From positions 5,849,792 through 5,913,791 of the forward strand of contig NC_059487.1 in NCBI RefSeq assembly GCF_018139145.2: a stretch of DNA of 64,000 nucleotides, written 5' to 3'. Source of the stretch: Gymnogyps californianus (lineage: Eukaryota > Chordata > Aves > Accipitriformes > Cathartidae). Positions 1 to 11,600 of this stretch are shown here, one piece after another. The first letter of the stretch is position 1, and every line of letters starts with the position of its first letter. The position numbers and the translations under genes are program-made. Under the pieces are notes generated by a model, which worked only from the letters and a program-made list of their open reading frames with translations, was not told the origin of the DNA and searched no databases.

Positions 1-66
1 GAAGACTGGAAATCCAAAGAGATGAAAGTACGGCAGAGGGCTGTGGCGCTGTACTTCATTGATAAA
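1..66 (+). CDS. TOP1: TOP1 exon (partial, 5' end outside window)
   Basis: Reads [19 protein letters not shown] then IDK, matching human residues 463-484 of the catalytic core. The donor GTAAGG follows at 67. The exon is cut by the window edge, so its start is unknown. Confidence 0.95.
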
Positions 67-3000
67 GTAAGGCTCGTTCCCCAGCACACTCCTCTTACCT
101 TTCCTGTCCTGCTGGGAATACTCTGGAATGCTGTGTATCTGTTGCTAAGGCAGAATTGAGCCCAGTTACTAAGGTATCCTGAGACTTCCTGGTGGGCAGG
201 CTCCTGTCTCCTTTTCCTTCCCATTACCTGGAATCCAGAGCAATAAACTATTGTACTGAACATGGCTATTTCAGGCAGCATTGTTTTAGTTCAGGGAAAA
301 TTCACAGCCTGGTTCCAGAATCGCCCAGTTGGATTACTGGGAAGTTTGTGTGGGGCTTTTGTCTCCAGCTGTTTCAGTTTTCCTGCTGGGAATTTCTGCT
401 GGTTTGTCACCTCTTTAGTTTGAGGTCACAGTCGTGAGGTTTCATAATTATGCTAATTTTTTCACCACAGCGTAAAGAAAACTGCAGCTGTATTGATGCA
501 TTTAAAGCTACTTAAAACCAGTTCCCAGGGAGCTGTTGCCCTGGTAGTGTATGGTGTCTTGACCAACTAAATTAACAGATTTTGTTCAGAACGGTTTGGT
601 GTAAACCAGGGAACTTTGATTTGAATAATTGTGGTTTCATATGAACACTGAAGGTTTTTCTTCAAAAATTATAAATTGGTTTAGCCAGTACTGTTAAAAC
701 ACATTTTTTATGCAGCCGAATGTAGCCTTTAGATAATTTATATAGCCCAAAGTGTCCTATATGTTGTTTAAACTGTATGTATTTATCATGCAGTGAAGAG
801 GTAGGATCACAGAAGATGAACAACTGAACTTTATGATTTTGTATCAGGTTGAGTTCACATGGAAGTCAGTTTGATTTTTAAAAAAATATCAAATGTTTTG
901 AAATGGATTTCCATTAGAACTGTCTTACAGTTTGAGTTACTTAATGAGCGAAAGTTGGTAAAACATCTTGCTTCAAACTTCTCTTAAAAAAATGAGGTAT
1001 TCTGGTAGATTTGTGGCTTTAGTGTAGGGTTATTTAAAACAGATTTAAAGAGAACTTAAGGTTGTTTTCATTAGAATTTTGCATCAACTTTATCCACTCA
1101 AATGCATTTTCTCCCTTTCTCTTCTCCTACGGACACTGTTGATTCTAGGCCAGTGTCTGAAAGTTTCCAGCATCTATACATTACTGGAACGGTTTAAAAT
1201 GCTTACCTTTCTTGTCTTGATATAAATGTAGCTTGCCCTGAGAGCTGGTAATGAAAAAGAAGAAGGAGAGACAGCTGACACCGTGGGCTGCTGCTCTCTG
1301 AGAGTAGAACATATCAAGCTGCATCCTGAACTGGATGGCCAGGAATACGTGGTTGAGTTCGACTTCCTCGGAAAAGACTCTATCCGATACTACAACAAAG
1401 TCCCTGTTGAGAAGAGGGTAAGGCATCTCCACAAACACATACACAGACTGAATTGCAGAAAAATGTGGTCAGCGCAGTTTTGATGGCAATAACAGGGTGC
1501 TTTGTTACTGGTCAGATACCTAGCCAGAAAATAAGTCAGTTAATGTTCTTCCCTTTTTATTGGCAGTGCCATGGAAGATAAGGCTGCTGGTGGTGTGATG
1601 TAACCCAGCAGATGAGTTATTTAAACATCTTACTGCTCTTCCCTGTGGTCTCAGTGTCTAGAGTTGGCATGACGTAACTGTAACAGTTATGTTAGATGAG
1701 TTTCTTGGGTCTCGTTCTGGTCAACAGAGTTGGTTTTGTCACCTGTAGATGGTAGAGTTCTAGGCCCATATGACAAGTAATAGCATAGAAGGTTCTGAAA
1801 TACAGTGCTGGAGAGCACTGTTAGATTAGCAGTTCGACTTGGGCTTTCATGATACTAGCCTCTCTGCCACAGTGGTTTTGTTCATGTTGGAGCTGAGCCC
1901 TCACTGAGGTAGATCTTGATCTTGGGCGCTCCAGAGCATACAGAGTAGGTGCACTGATACTTCTGGCCTATGAACCTGGGTATCTACCAACCAAGACTTC
2001 TTTCTTAGGCAATGGTAATTCCTTTATTTCTTTGTCATCCACCAATTTCAAATCTGCTGTGATATTGACCTCATTCCAGAATAAATTCCCATCCAGCAGT
2101 GTGAACCTGGAGGGCACTGTCCAAAAAGACTTGTTTTGTGCGTGTAACAGCTTTGCATCTGGCCCACAGCTCTGCAGTCAGCACAGTATGTTAGATACTG
2201 CGTGTATAATACTGTGGTAATTGTAGTGACGATTGGCAGTAAATGTTGGCCCCTTGGGGAGTAAAACAACTGGAAAAAACCAAACTACAGCTGCTATAGA
2301 AACGAGCATGTGCTGGAATTCTTACTTCCTTGTTTAAAGAAGAAAACATTTTTCCTGTTTAAATTTATTGGTGTTGATATCTCTTGGTGTCTCTTCTTTA
2401 GTGCTTACAATGGGGAATTGATTATTGTAGAACTAGAAATCTTTGTATATTAGGTGTCTATAGAAGAAGAATGCGTGTTGTTGAGAAGCTGGGAACTGGG
2501 GACTTGGAGCATGCAGAGCTGGGATTTGTGATCTCTGTGTAATCAAAGATGCTTTGATTATTCTCCCTACCTCAGTGAGACTTGTTTGGGATGGAACTGT
2601 ACGAAACATTTAATGCAGCAATGAGAAGGGTTGGTGTTTGGTAGCTTCACTCCATGGGAAATGGCTCAGTGGTCTCTTTGGCTGCAGTAATGATGGAGAG
2701 TAAGGGAAAGGCAGTAGCTTTGGGGTCTCTTTCTCTGTTAGGCAGCTAAGCCAGAGCAGAATCAGATCTCCTGCAGTCTTGATCTAAAGGATGAGGATAA
2801 AGGGCATTGAATGCTCGGGACTCCTGTTGCTGGGGAGGAACCTTCAACACAAGTGTTGTATTGAGACATGGGTCTTTGCCTGCTGGGAAGTAACATCCAG
2901 CATTGTCAGTGTTGCCTGAAAACAGTTTAAGTGGCTCCCTGGCAGTGTTGCTTCCTTATGTATTACTGCTACCCAGCGCTGTCTGGTCTGTGTGGCTGAA

Positions 3001-6000
3001 GTTACCGGTTTTCTTTTCCTGCAGGTGTTTAAGAATCTTCAGCTGTTCATGGAGAACAAGCAGCCCGAGGATGACCTCTTTGACCGCCTCAATGTAAGCA
3101 CGTAGTTAATGGTGAGGGATGGTGGGAGAGCACCATGAACAGGGTCACTCTGCACCAGGCAATAACAGCTGCTCTGTTCCAGAAATGGTTTCAGTGGCAA
3201 TTTTCTTCCAGAGCTGGCCTGAGTGGCCTAAAAGCAGTGAGAGTCTGTCTCAATCTGGTGTCTGTATTGTCCACTGTGCTCACAGGTTCCTGAAGCGATG
3301 GGCTTTGGTCCTGGTGAGCCTGGCTGGCTCTGACTTGAGTTTTTTTCCGAGTTCAGAGATGATGATTGTGTGAGGTGACAGATTTTCAGATGCCATCCCC
3401 ATCTACACATTTGGCTCTATGGGAGCACTGTGGTGGTTCAGGCACCTTCCCTGGGATGGGACAGGCACATTTCTACCTGTTGGGAACCAAAACCTCCACA
3501 CTGAAGAAATCTTTTTTGGCCACTTGTGGTACTTGATACTAATCTAATACTTGTTGGTTCTTTGTTCACTTTTCCTGTGGTTTCAGTAATGTTGTAGTCA
3601 GGTCTGAGTACACTAGGCTTCAGCTGTGAGCTGCATGTCTTCATCAGCCGTGTGTCCAGAGATTTCACAAATGCTGTGGTCAATTCTAGTGCTAACTGTC
3701 ATCTCCTTTCTGCTTCCTTAGACCAGTATCTTAAATAAACACCTTCAAGACCTTATGGAGGGACTGACAGCCAAGGTATTCCGTACTTACAATGCCTCTA
3801 TCACGCTACAGCAGCAGCTCAAGGAGCTCACTAATCGTAAGTCTTGTCCTTCAAACTGTGAGGGGAACAGATCTTATCTTGCAATACAGACCTGGCTTCC
3901 TTGGCTTAGCCACAAGGCTTATATCTGTACACCACTTCCTCATTGCAGTTCTCCCAGTGCAAATGTCAGACAGCTGAGGTCTGACCAAAAATCTGCTGCC
4001 AGACAATCTTTTGGGGTAGTTGAGGAGCCCAGCACTGGGGCAGGGCAGAGCTGACTTGTGAGCACACCAAGGTGTGCCTGCTAGTTTATGCCTGTCCTTT
4101 ACCAAATCTCTTATTTGCTTTCTGTTAATTGTAAAGTGCTATATGTGGCAGGCAAGGCAGATGCATCCGTAACAGCCCCATGTTTCTTGGCTGCTCATTC
4201 ACAACCTCTCTGTCGAGCACTGTTAGCTTGCACTTTAACAACTTTACAAAGTGGGCATGTCAGATCTGTGAAGCCCAACAGTGTCTTGAGCAGTATGGTC
4301 CTGCTGTCCTCTGCTCTAAGCATGGATGTGCTTCCCCTCTTGAGTGGCAAATGGGTCTTGAGTGTCTTTGTTACTACCAAAGAAACTGTCCCAGTAAGAG
4401 CTAGGGCCTAGGTTGGAAGTGCTCAGGCTCTTACAACTGTAATTAGAGTGCAATGTTGAGACTGGCCCATCAGAGGGGAAGGTCAGTTCTGCAGTGACTG
4501 TGAGCTTGCAGAGTCGATGGTACGCTGGCTGGGGCTGCACAGCCCTGGAGAACCCACTTGTTCACCACCTTCTTGTACTTTGCAGCGGACGACAACATCC
4601 CAGCGAAGATCCTTTCCTATAACCGTGCCAACAGAGCGGTTGCCATTTTGTGTAACCACCAGAGGGCTCCGCCAAAGACCTTCGAGAAGTCCATGATGAA
4701 CCTGCAGAGCAAGGTACCCCCACCCTTGCCCAGCTCTTGGGTTGGGGCAGGGCTCCAAGTGCTGCATCTCGGGAGTCACGTTTCCTTTCACTTGGAGTGA
4801 AACAGAAGCAGAGCCTGCTTTTCCCTGTTAGGAGTTGGTTAGTGCTGCATCAGAGATAGGCGTGCTTGGGGAGTAGTGAGCTGAAAGGGACACCTTTCAG
4901 TCTGAGTCGTCTTTTACTTGTAAAGACCAAGACCAGACCCTTTTTATCTGCCCTTCATCCCATAGCTATGTGTTCTGTTGCCATTGAAACTTCAGAGCAG
5001 CAGTCTTTAGCTCTAATTTGTGTCCCCTAAAGAACCCAGAGTGGGCATCCACTCCTGTTGCGTGAATCCCAGGCCACTGTCAGTGCAGGCTGTGTACATG
5101 GTACATTATGCCCCTCTGACCTGACCTCTTCCTTTGCAGATTGTTTCTGGTGAAGGCCATGAGGTCCAAAGGGGTTAGGTCTGTTCCTGGTCTGGCTTTA
5201 GAATAACCTTCACAATACGGACTTCTGGTTTGGCACTGCAGTGTCCCCTGCTTCTGTAACACCTAACATGGCTGCCTTCACCCTAGATCTTAGAGCTTGG
5301 GGAATGGTTGAACAGGGGCTGCAAAATGCTAAATCTCCCTGAATCCTAAACTTACTGGAGAAGAACTGCCTGAAGCCTTAACAGCTTTCAGCCTGTAGGA
5401 TTTGGGGCAAGAACTGATTCCTGCTGAGGGAACAGGGATCATCCTTCCGTGTTACCATCAGAGAGTTGGTACTGGCGGGATACAGTGGAGGCAGGCAAGC
5501 TGCCTGGAGGGGCTGTTGGCCAGTCCAGGCCAAGCCAGTTCCTTCGCCTGCTTGGTTGTAGCTGTGTGAGAAAGCTCCCACCCCCACTTTGTCTTTGGAA
5601 ATGAGTGAGGCCCTATTTTCTGAGGGGAGTACTTCACCACGCTAGGCTTTGCAGCAAACCGAAAGGCCAGTGGCCTAATTGTTCTACAGAAATGGGTCTG
5701 ACCACTGGTAGATTCTGAACGTGGTCACAAACTCACTCCCTGGGTCATGCTGCCCAGGGGTGACTGCCACGGTTTTCAGCAGCTTGTTCACGGTGCTGCC
5801 GTCTGGTTTTGCCTCTCCTAGATCGATGCCAAGAAGGAGCAGTTAGCTGATGCCAGGAGAGAACTGAAAAGCGCCAAAGCTGATGCCAAGGTCCGGAGGG
5901 ATGAGAAGTCTAAAAAGTAAGGCTGGTGTTACTAGGCTGTGCAATGCTCCCAGTACTCTCAGCTCCAAATGGGTCCTTCACCCTGTATTCTGTTTCCCCA

Positions 6001-7366
6001 GCCTGTGATCTGGGAAGACTTTGTCAGGCTTTCTTGTCCCTTCTTTATTCTGTGCATGAAGAAATGGCCTTCAAGTTGAGAACCATAGGTCTGACACTGC
6101 AGTTCCTGATGTGGTCAATAGCGTTAGTCTCCACTGTGTGTCTCAGCCCTCCAAGCTGGGCACCAGCCAGTGCTCGACCACTCTGCTGCCCAGGTCCAAG
6201 CAGAGCAATGGATCCAGGGTGCAGCATTGCCACCTTAATGGGGAGCCAGGAGTTACACAATTGCACATGCACTTTTCTGGGTTCTGCTCTGCTCCATTGG
6301 AAGCCCACGGTGCAGACGATGTACTTGGACTCTGTGTGGGCTCTGCAGAATAGCCACAGGGGTCCTGAGTTAAGGGAGCTCTGAAAGCAGAATCACAGCA
6401 TGACTATTACAGAGGGGTAGATGGGCTGGTTTTAAAGTGGGTGTAGCATCAGCACAGTTCAGGCTATTGCTTCCAACCCTTTAAAAGAAAACTGCTGCTT
6501 AAGATTTCTGCTCTGCCTCTTTCAAAATGTCAGTTCTTAATTGCATGTGCTGAGTGTTTTGTGTCACCATCTGTGCTGACACAGCTGCCGTTTGTGGCTG
6601 GTGGCATTGCTTATCTTGAGCGGAGTCCCTTTGGGTTCCCACAGTGCTGCCATCTCAAGCCTAGCAGGGCGTTAGGAATTAAATGCTTTGATTCTTTCCC
6701 ACCCCAGGACAGTGGAGAGCAAGAAGAAAGCAGTGCAGAGGATTGAGGAGCAACTGATGAAGCTGGAGGTTCAGGCTACAGATAGGGAGGAGAACAAGCA
6801 GATCGCTTTGGGCACCTCCAAACTCAACTATCTGGATCCCAGGATCTCCGTTGCTTGGTAAGCATCTGCCTGGGGTGTGCTGGAAGGAACCGCCCCTTCA
6901 CTTCTGTCTTGTCCCCCCAGTTAGCAGACAAGGGCCGTGGCTGAGAGCAGTGCCCCTGTGCTGCCAGAGATGTCTGTCTCTGTGGCCTTCCCTTATATCT
7001 TCAAATGGTTTCAGGAAGTTATAAGAGAGTCTCTTGAGGCGAGTGTAACATGCCAGCCAAAGCCAGCACCGCAGTGGGAGGGAATGGGTCGGAGAACCTG
7101 CAGGGTCTAACACCAGGAGGCTGGTCGTGCTCAGCTGGGTGGCGTGTCTTGTAATGGAGCAGAGCTTAGGAAGGTGCTAGGGAAGAGCAGGGCGGTTCTG
7201 CTGCACCGCGAGGGGTTGAGTGCCTGTGGTGTGTTGACTCTAACAGCGTTTCCTCTTCTGCAGGTGTAAGAAGTGGGGAATTCCTATAGAGAAGATTTAT
7301 AACAAAACCCAGCGAGAGAAATTTGCCTGGGCTATCGACATGGCAGAAGAAGACTATGAGTTTTAA
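1..7366 (+). CDS. TOP1: DNA topoisomerase I (type IB), 3' part of gene, 8 coding exons
   Basis: Joined exons 1-66, 1232-1417, 3025-3093, 3722-3836, 4586-4713, 5822-5916, 6708-6857 and 7264-7366 encode 303 residues and a stop. They correspond to human residues 463-765 with no length difference; the gene start lies upstream of the window. TOP1 is a nuclear enzyme that relaxes supercoils ahead of polymerases. It nicks one strand through a 3'-phosphotyrosine link and lets the helix rotate. All five catalytic residues are visible: Arg488 (codon 1241-1243), Lys532 (1373-1375), Arg590 (3782-3784), His632 (4657-4659) and Tyr723 (6829-6831, in SKLNYLDPR). The order is catalytic core, Lys/Glu-rich coiled-coil linker, then the C-terminal domain ending in DYEF. 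Every intron is GT-AG and phases join cleanly. Identification is by near-identity to remembered human TOP1; function is known for the family. Confidence 0.97.
1232..1417 (+). CDS. TOP1: TOP1 exon with catalytic Arg488 and Lys532
   Basis: 186 bp (62 codons), phase 0 at both ends, from [13 protein letters not shown] to [10 protein letters not shown]. The acceptor is TGTAG at 1227-1231 and the donor is GTAAGG at 1418. It carries the catalytic Arg of LALRAG and the catalytic Lys of FLGKDS. Confidence 0.97.
3025..3093 (+). CDS. TOP1: TOP1 exon, core domain
   Basis: 69 bp, 23 codons, phase 0-0. It begins [12 protein letters not shown] and ends DDLFDRLN. The acceptor CTGCAG is preceded by a T-rich tract and the donor is GTAAGC. 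It matches human residues 547-569. Confidence 0.97.
3722..3836 (+). CDS. TOP1: TOP1 exon with catalytic Arg590
   Basis: 115 bp, running from [14 protein letters not shown] to QLKELTN plus one base of the next codon. It contains KVFRTYNAS, whose Arg contacts the scissile phosphate in this family. Acceptor CTTAG, donor GTAAGT. Confidence 0.96.
4586..4713 (+). CDS. TOP1: TOP1 exon with catalytic His632
   Basis: 128 bp; completes a Pro codon, then reads [20 protein letters not shown] and [10 protein letters not shown]. The His of CNHQR is the transition-state-stabilising residue. Acceptor TTGCAG. The donor is GTACCC, weaker than its neighbours, but the frame joins exactly to the next exon. Confidence 0.96.
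5822..5916 (+). CDS. TOP1: TOP1 exon, linker coiled coil
   Basis: 95 bp, from [20 protein letters not shown] through the charged stretch [10 protein letters not shown]. It is part of the Lys/Glu-rich linker that controls strand rotation. Acceptor CCTAG, donor GTAAGG at 5917. Confidence 0.96.
6708..6857 (+). CDS. TOP1: TOP1 exon with active-site Tyr723
   Basis: 150 bp, starting [20 protein letters not shown] and ending DPRISVAW with the Trp codon split. It covers the end of the linker and the nucleophilic tyrosine in SKLNYLDPR (codon 6829-6831). Acceptor CCCCAG, donor GTAAGC. Confidence 0.97.
7264..7366 (+). CDS. TOP1: TOP1 terminal coding exon and stop
   Basis: Completes the split Trp codon, then reads [20 protein letters not shown] and ends EEDYEF with stop TAA at 7364-7366. 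It matches human residues 732-765 with conservative changes. The exon continues into the 3' UTR. Confidence 0.97.
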
Positions 7367-7859
7367 CCTGTTTTTAATGAGCTGAATTTTATGGGAAAAA
7401 AAGGGGGAGTAGCCTGGTTTTTAGGGAGATTGATAAACTGTGAGCCTTACTTGTCCTTGGATGCTGGGGAAGGGGGAGGAAAGGGGCAAGTGAGCATCAG
7501 ATAAAACAGCCAACATCTTGCAGAAAGCATAACCTGGAAATATCCTAAAGGAGCTGAGCCAGTTGTCCTATGGACAACTTATTTAAAAATGTTTCAGAGA
7601 TCCAAATTCTAGCTGTCTGGTTTGTGTGGTTTTTCTCTTGAGGCAGGGCAAGTGGATGGGGGATTTGTCAACCTTCCGCCAGGCAAATTCACCATCACAC
7701 TGAGAGCGTGGGAATCTTTAGCTACTGTATACAAAATCCAATTATATTGGTGCGTTTTTACAGTTAGGGTTTTGCAATAACTTCTATATTTTAATAGAAA
7801 ATGGACTCCTTAACCCCTGCCCTTCCCCTCCCCCTCCCGCCCCATTTCAGAATTTAACA

Positions 7860-7865
7860 AATAAA
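7860..7865 (+). terminator. TOP1: TOP1 proximal poly(A) signal AATAAA
   Basis: Canonical hexamer about 490 bases after the stop codon. It sits in an A-rich stretch without a clear GT-rich element close downstream. Use is uncertain. Confidence 0.4.
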
Positions 7866-8377
7866 CAAAATTTAAGAAACCCAACGCACCTGTTACAGCT
7901 GTCACTATAGTCATGGAAATACCCAAATCTTTTTCAATTTGTCACTTGGAACAGTCGTGGCATTGGAACATGAATTACAAATATCCACCACATTTGTTCA
8001 GAGCAAAGCGTGATGGGAAATCGGCCTCCTGACTTGAGTGTTCCTTTTTTAAATGTGAATTTTTATTTCTTTTAATTATTTTAAAATATTTAAACAGGTT
8101 TTTTTTCTTCTTGATCTTAAAGATCGTGTAGGTTTGGGGAGCGGGTGGGGGGAGGGGGCCGTGTGATGGGGAGATGCGCTTGGAATTTGAGGACAAGTGA
8201 AATTGGCAACAAATGACATTCCCATCACCCTTTGTTCTGAACTTGCTCTGTACACTTCAAGAATATCTACTTTTTAGGTTTGTCAGACTGTTTTACCTTT
8301 TCCCCCCTTTTTTTCTAAGCCCCACTCCCCTCTTTTACTTGAAAGATTTTATTGTGTAAAAAGAAGTTTCACAGGTC

Positions 8378-8383
8378 AATAAA
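8378..8383 (+). terminator. TOP1: TOP1 middle poly(A) signal AATAAA
   Basis: Canonical hexamer inside the 3' UTR, about 1.0 kb after the stop codon. The next 20-40 bases are not clearly U/GU-rich, so it is a possible alternative site only. Confidence 0.4.
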
Positions 8384-8646
8384 TTTCGAGGGAGATGAGC
8401 ATTGGTCCAAAAAGGAAAATAATCAAGATTTTAGGGCTTTTATTTTTTCTTTTGTAATTGTGTAAAAAAATTTTAAAAAATTAAAAAGCAGAATTTTAAT
8501 GTGAAACCTTTTTTTGCTATAATCATTAGTCTTAGAGGCATTGTTAGCGTAGTGTGTGTGCGAAGACCATTTCCTGCAGCCTTTCCTCAACAAGTATCTT
8601 CTATTTTTATCATGAATTCCCTTTTAATCAACTGTAGGTTATTTAA

Positions 8647-8652
8647 AATAAA
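8647..8652 (+). terminator. TOP1: TOP1 distal poly(A) signal AATAAA
   Basis: Canonical hexamer followed within about 20-40 bases by a GT-rich stretch (GTGTTGGTGTCTGCGTG). This is the usual arrangement of a strong cleavage site. It is the likely main end of the TOP1 mRNA, and GC content rises sharply just after it. Confidence 0.75.
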
Positions 8653-11600
8653 TTCCTACAACTTAACTGAGTGTTGGTGTCTGCGTGTTCTTTCACCTCA
8701 GGCCCTGGGCCGTGAGGTCCCCTAGGTCCCGAGGTTGGGGGGCAGATGGTGGGCCTGGCACCACGTTGTTTCTGCAGCCCCGTACAGCAGGCACTGCCTC
8801 CATAGCGAGATGCTTGAGCCTTTCTCATTTGAACAGGGCTGCACGGAGGACGGTGAGGCCGTGGCAAGGGCCGGGTGGGTTGGGATTGACCCAGCAGTTG
8901 TGTCTTCATCAGGGGGAGCTGAGAGCACGCGGGTTCATCGTGATGGCAGGGATCTGAAATGAAGCACCGGGCCGTGGCTGGCTTTTGGAAGGGATAACGC
9001 TTTTCACAGCTGCTGATGGTGCCGGTTTGAGTAACTAATGTTGACAGTTTGAGTAACTGGCGTTGCTCCTTGCTTGTGGTCCGTCATGGTGGCTCTGTGG
9101 TCTGTGGTAGGTCTGTATGGTCACGTAGCCAGACCCTCAGTGGGTGGAGAAGTTGGTCCTACAGCATCACAGCGTGGGGTGTTTTGGAGCCCTGGTAGGG
9201 GCACAGAGACCTGACCAGGCTGTCCTGCCGGCCTGCGATCCTGCTGCTTGCTCACGAGCTCACATTAATGCTGGGGCTTGAGGTGGTCCATCAGCTCGCC
9301 TGCTTCCCAGATCCCGCATCTGTGCTCCCCGCATGGCAGCGTGCTCGTCTGGGTTGGTTTGTGCACCCCCAGGGGAAACTGCCTTGAATAATGTGCTTAA
9401 ATGTCAGCAGCCCAACCCTCCAAGCTCTTTGGGTGCAGAGCTGCCCAGTTCCTGTTCCCAACGCCAGCAGGAATTGCCTGAAGGATTTTATTCCCTTTTA
9501 ATGAGCTGCTGCTTGGTCCCTGCTGGAGCCGTGTCCATGTGCAGCCTGCACAGCAAGCCTAGGAGCCTGCCCTCACCCTGAGGAGTGGCTGCAGATGCCA
9601 GGTAAAGATCCTTTCTGGGACTCATTGGCTGCATTTGTGAGTTAGTGGGAAAACCAGGAACGTGCCTTGGCATCTGTATTTGGGGTCCCTTCAAGCATCC
9701 TTGGAAGTGGAGGCCATTGCTTTAGTGAAATGGGAAGTGACCTGAGGCAGCGGGAGCGAGGGGCTGACCTGGCAGGGAGAAGGGGTGGGACGGTGCTCGT
9801 TTGGGCCCGGGTGGCCCCTGTGGCAAGGTGGTTTTCAGCTCATGTTCCTTGAAAAAGGCTGCTTTTGTGGAGAGCCAGGCCATGCTGCAGCCAGGTGCAC
9901 CAGGAAGCACGGAGAAGGGCATCACGAGTGGGTTTTCCTTTACTCTGTGTTGCTGATGGGAACGTTCTCTGCATCAACCTTCAGTGCCCAGGCTGTATGT
10001 AGCGTGTGCTCAGGAGCCTGGCAGCCTTTGGCCACGTCCCCGCTCCAGCCGACAGCAGGTTAATCGCAGCCCAGTGCTGGAGCTAGCGCAGCGGGGTGGC
10101 TGTGCCGGAGAAGAGAGGAGCTGGGGCTGGGGCAGGGCTGCTGGGGCTGGCGCCGGAGCTGTGTGTAGAGGGTGCTCTGGGGTGTTAGGGGCGGAGGGTG
10201 CTGCAGGGAAGCGAGGCTGCTCTTGGGTGCCCAAGCGCTGCTCAGCGCAACGAGCTGGAGGGTGGGGGGTAGAGGGCAGGGGCTGGTCTTCCCTGTGCTG
10301 TACAAGTTTGGGATCCTCGGCTCCTGCTGGAGAGACGATGGACCCCAGGAGCTGGCAGTGCCCGCTGCTGGCAGGGGGGAGTCCCGTGTTCCTGCCAGCT
10401 GGGAAAGATGTGGCAGGCCACTGCCTTGCTCTGATCCTTCCTGCTTCGCCCGTACCTGACCAGTGGTCACTGCGGGTTTCCATGCAAGCGCACCTCAGCA
10501 TCGGTTTGCTTTGCCTCCCACAGGCTGCCTGCTCACCTGCTCCTGGGAAAACCCCTGCCCAGCGCAGCGGAGAGCAACAGCAGTGGGATGTGGCGAGACC
10601 TGAGCTGCTCTTCTGGCGTGGTTTCTCTGCTGCCTTTTATTAGCCTGCAGCCCTCCGCGGGGAGGAGGATGGAGTGAGGGCAGCATCCTCTCCTTCCCCT
10701 CATGGCTGCGAAGGGCGGGAGGCTGGGCAGGGACACGGGCGATGAGGCTGATGGATGCATCCATCTCCCTGGCACTGGAGGGCAGCCCAGGGCCCGGTGT
10801 CCTTGGGGAGCCTGGAGCAGGCACGGGCCCTGGCTCATCTGCGAGCGCTTCCCAGGCACCCCGATGCTGGGGCAACGCTTGCTGGGCTTGCAAACCCCAC
10901 AAGGGTGGCTGCGGGGCCGGGCTCAGCCAGCTGCAGGAGCCTCTCGGCAGCCAGCCCCGAGCAGGGCTTCCTGCTGCCCACTGTGATATTTTCAGGCGCT
11001 TTGTTGTGGCTGCAAAAACTCGCAGTTTGGCAGGAGTTACCATTTACTCTCTGGGGCCTTTCCAAGGTGCAGCGGAGAAAATGCCAGCAGAGAGGGAAAG
11101 GGGTTCATTGTGCTCCCGACCTGCCCGTGCCTGGAACAATGCAGCCCATAAAAATACCCTTTCTATTTATACAGCTCTCCCTCCCCGCGTTCAGACCTGG
11201 CCGAATTAAATTCCCATACCCTACGCTGCTGAGCAGGAAAATGTGCTTCTCCCCCTGCCCCGTTGAACACAATGGGGAGGGACATGCTCCTGCAGAGGGG
11301 GATCCCCCACCCCAGCATCGCTGCCGGCAGATCCGCTTTCTCCCCGGGCAGGACGGAGTGCCCCTGGCCAGGCTGGGGGTTGTGGCTCTCAGGCCGTGCT
11401 CTGCTTGGAGGAGGGAGGCTGGGCTGATGTCCCAGGCTGGAGTGTGCTGTGCCTCTCCCTGTCAGTGGAAGGAAGAACTATGTTGGTGCAAAACCAGCCC
11501 TTGAAAAGGTGCTCGGCTCCCTCAGAACGCTGGGGAGCACAGGCGCTCCCCTGCCGGCTCTGTCCCGGGCAGGGAGCTGAGGAGGATTTAATCTGTATTT

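Larger units (their letters stand above)
67..7263 (+). other. TOP1: TOP1 introns (seven), no gene inside
   Basis: The introns are 67-1231, 1418-3024, 3094-3721, 3837-4585, 4714-5821, 5917-6707 and 6858-7263. I see no RNA gene, repeat or second coding region in them. Open frames inside them are short and lack protein-like composition. All have GT-AG ends. Confidence 0.85.
7367..8670 (+). other. TOP1: TOP1 3' untranslated region
   Basis: About 1.3 kb of AT-rich sequence follows the stop codon and runs to the last poly(A) signal. It contains long A- and T-runs (for example near 8030-8110 and 8460-8500) and no coding potential. The end is estimated from AATAAA at 8647 followed by a GT-rich element at about 8671-8692. 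The exact cleavage base is inferred. Confidence 0.85.

Noticed and set aside
1283..1483. Reading past the exon end at 1417 into the intron as coding
   Set aside because: A good GTAAGG donor and exact continuation of TOP1 in the exon at 3025 show this is intron read-through.
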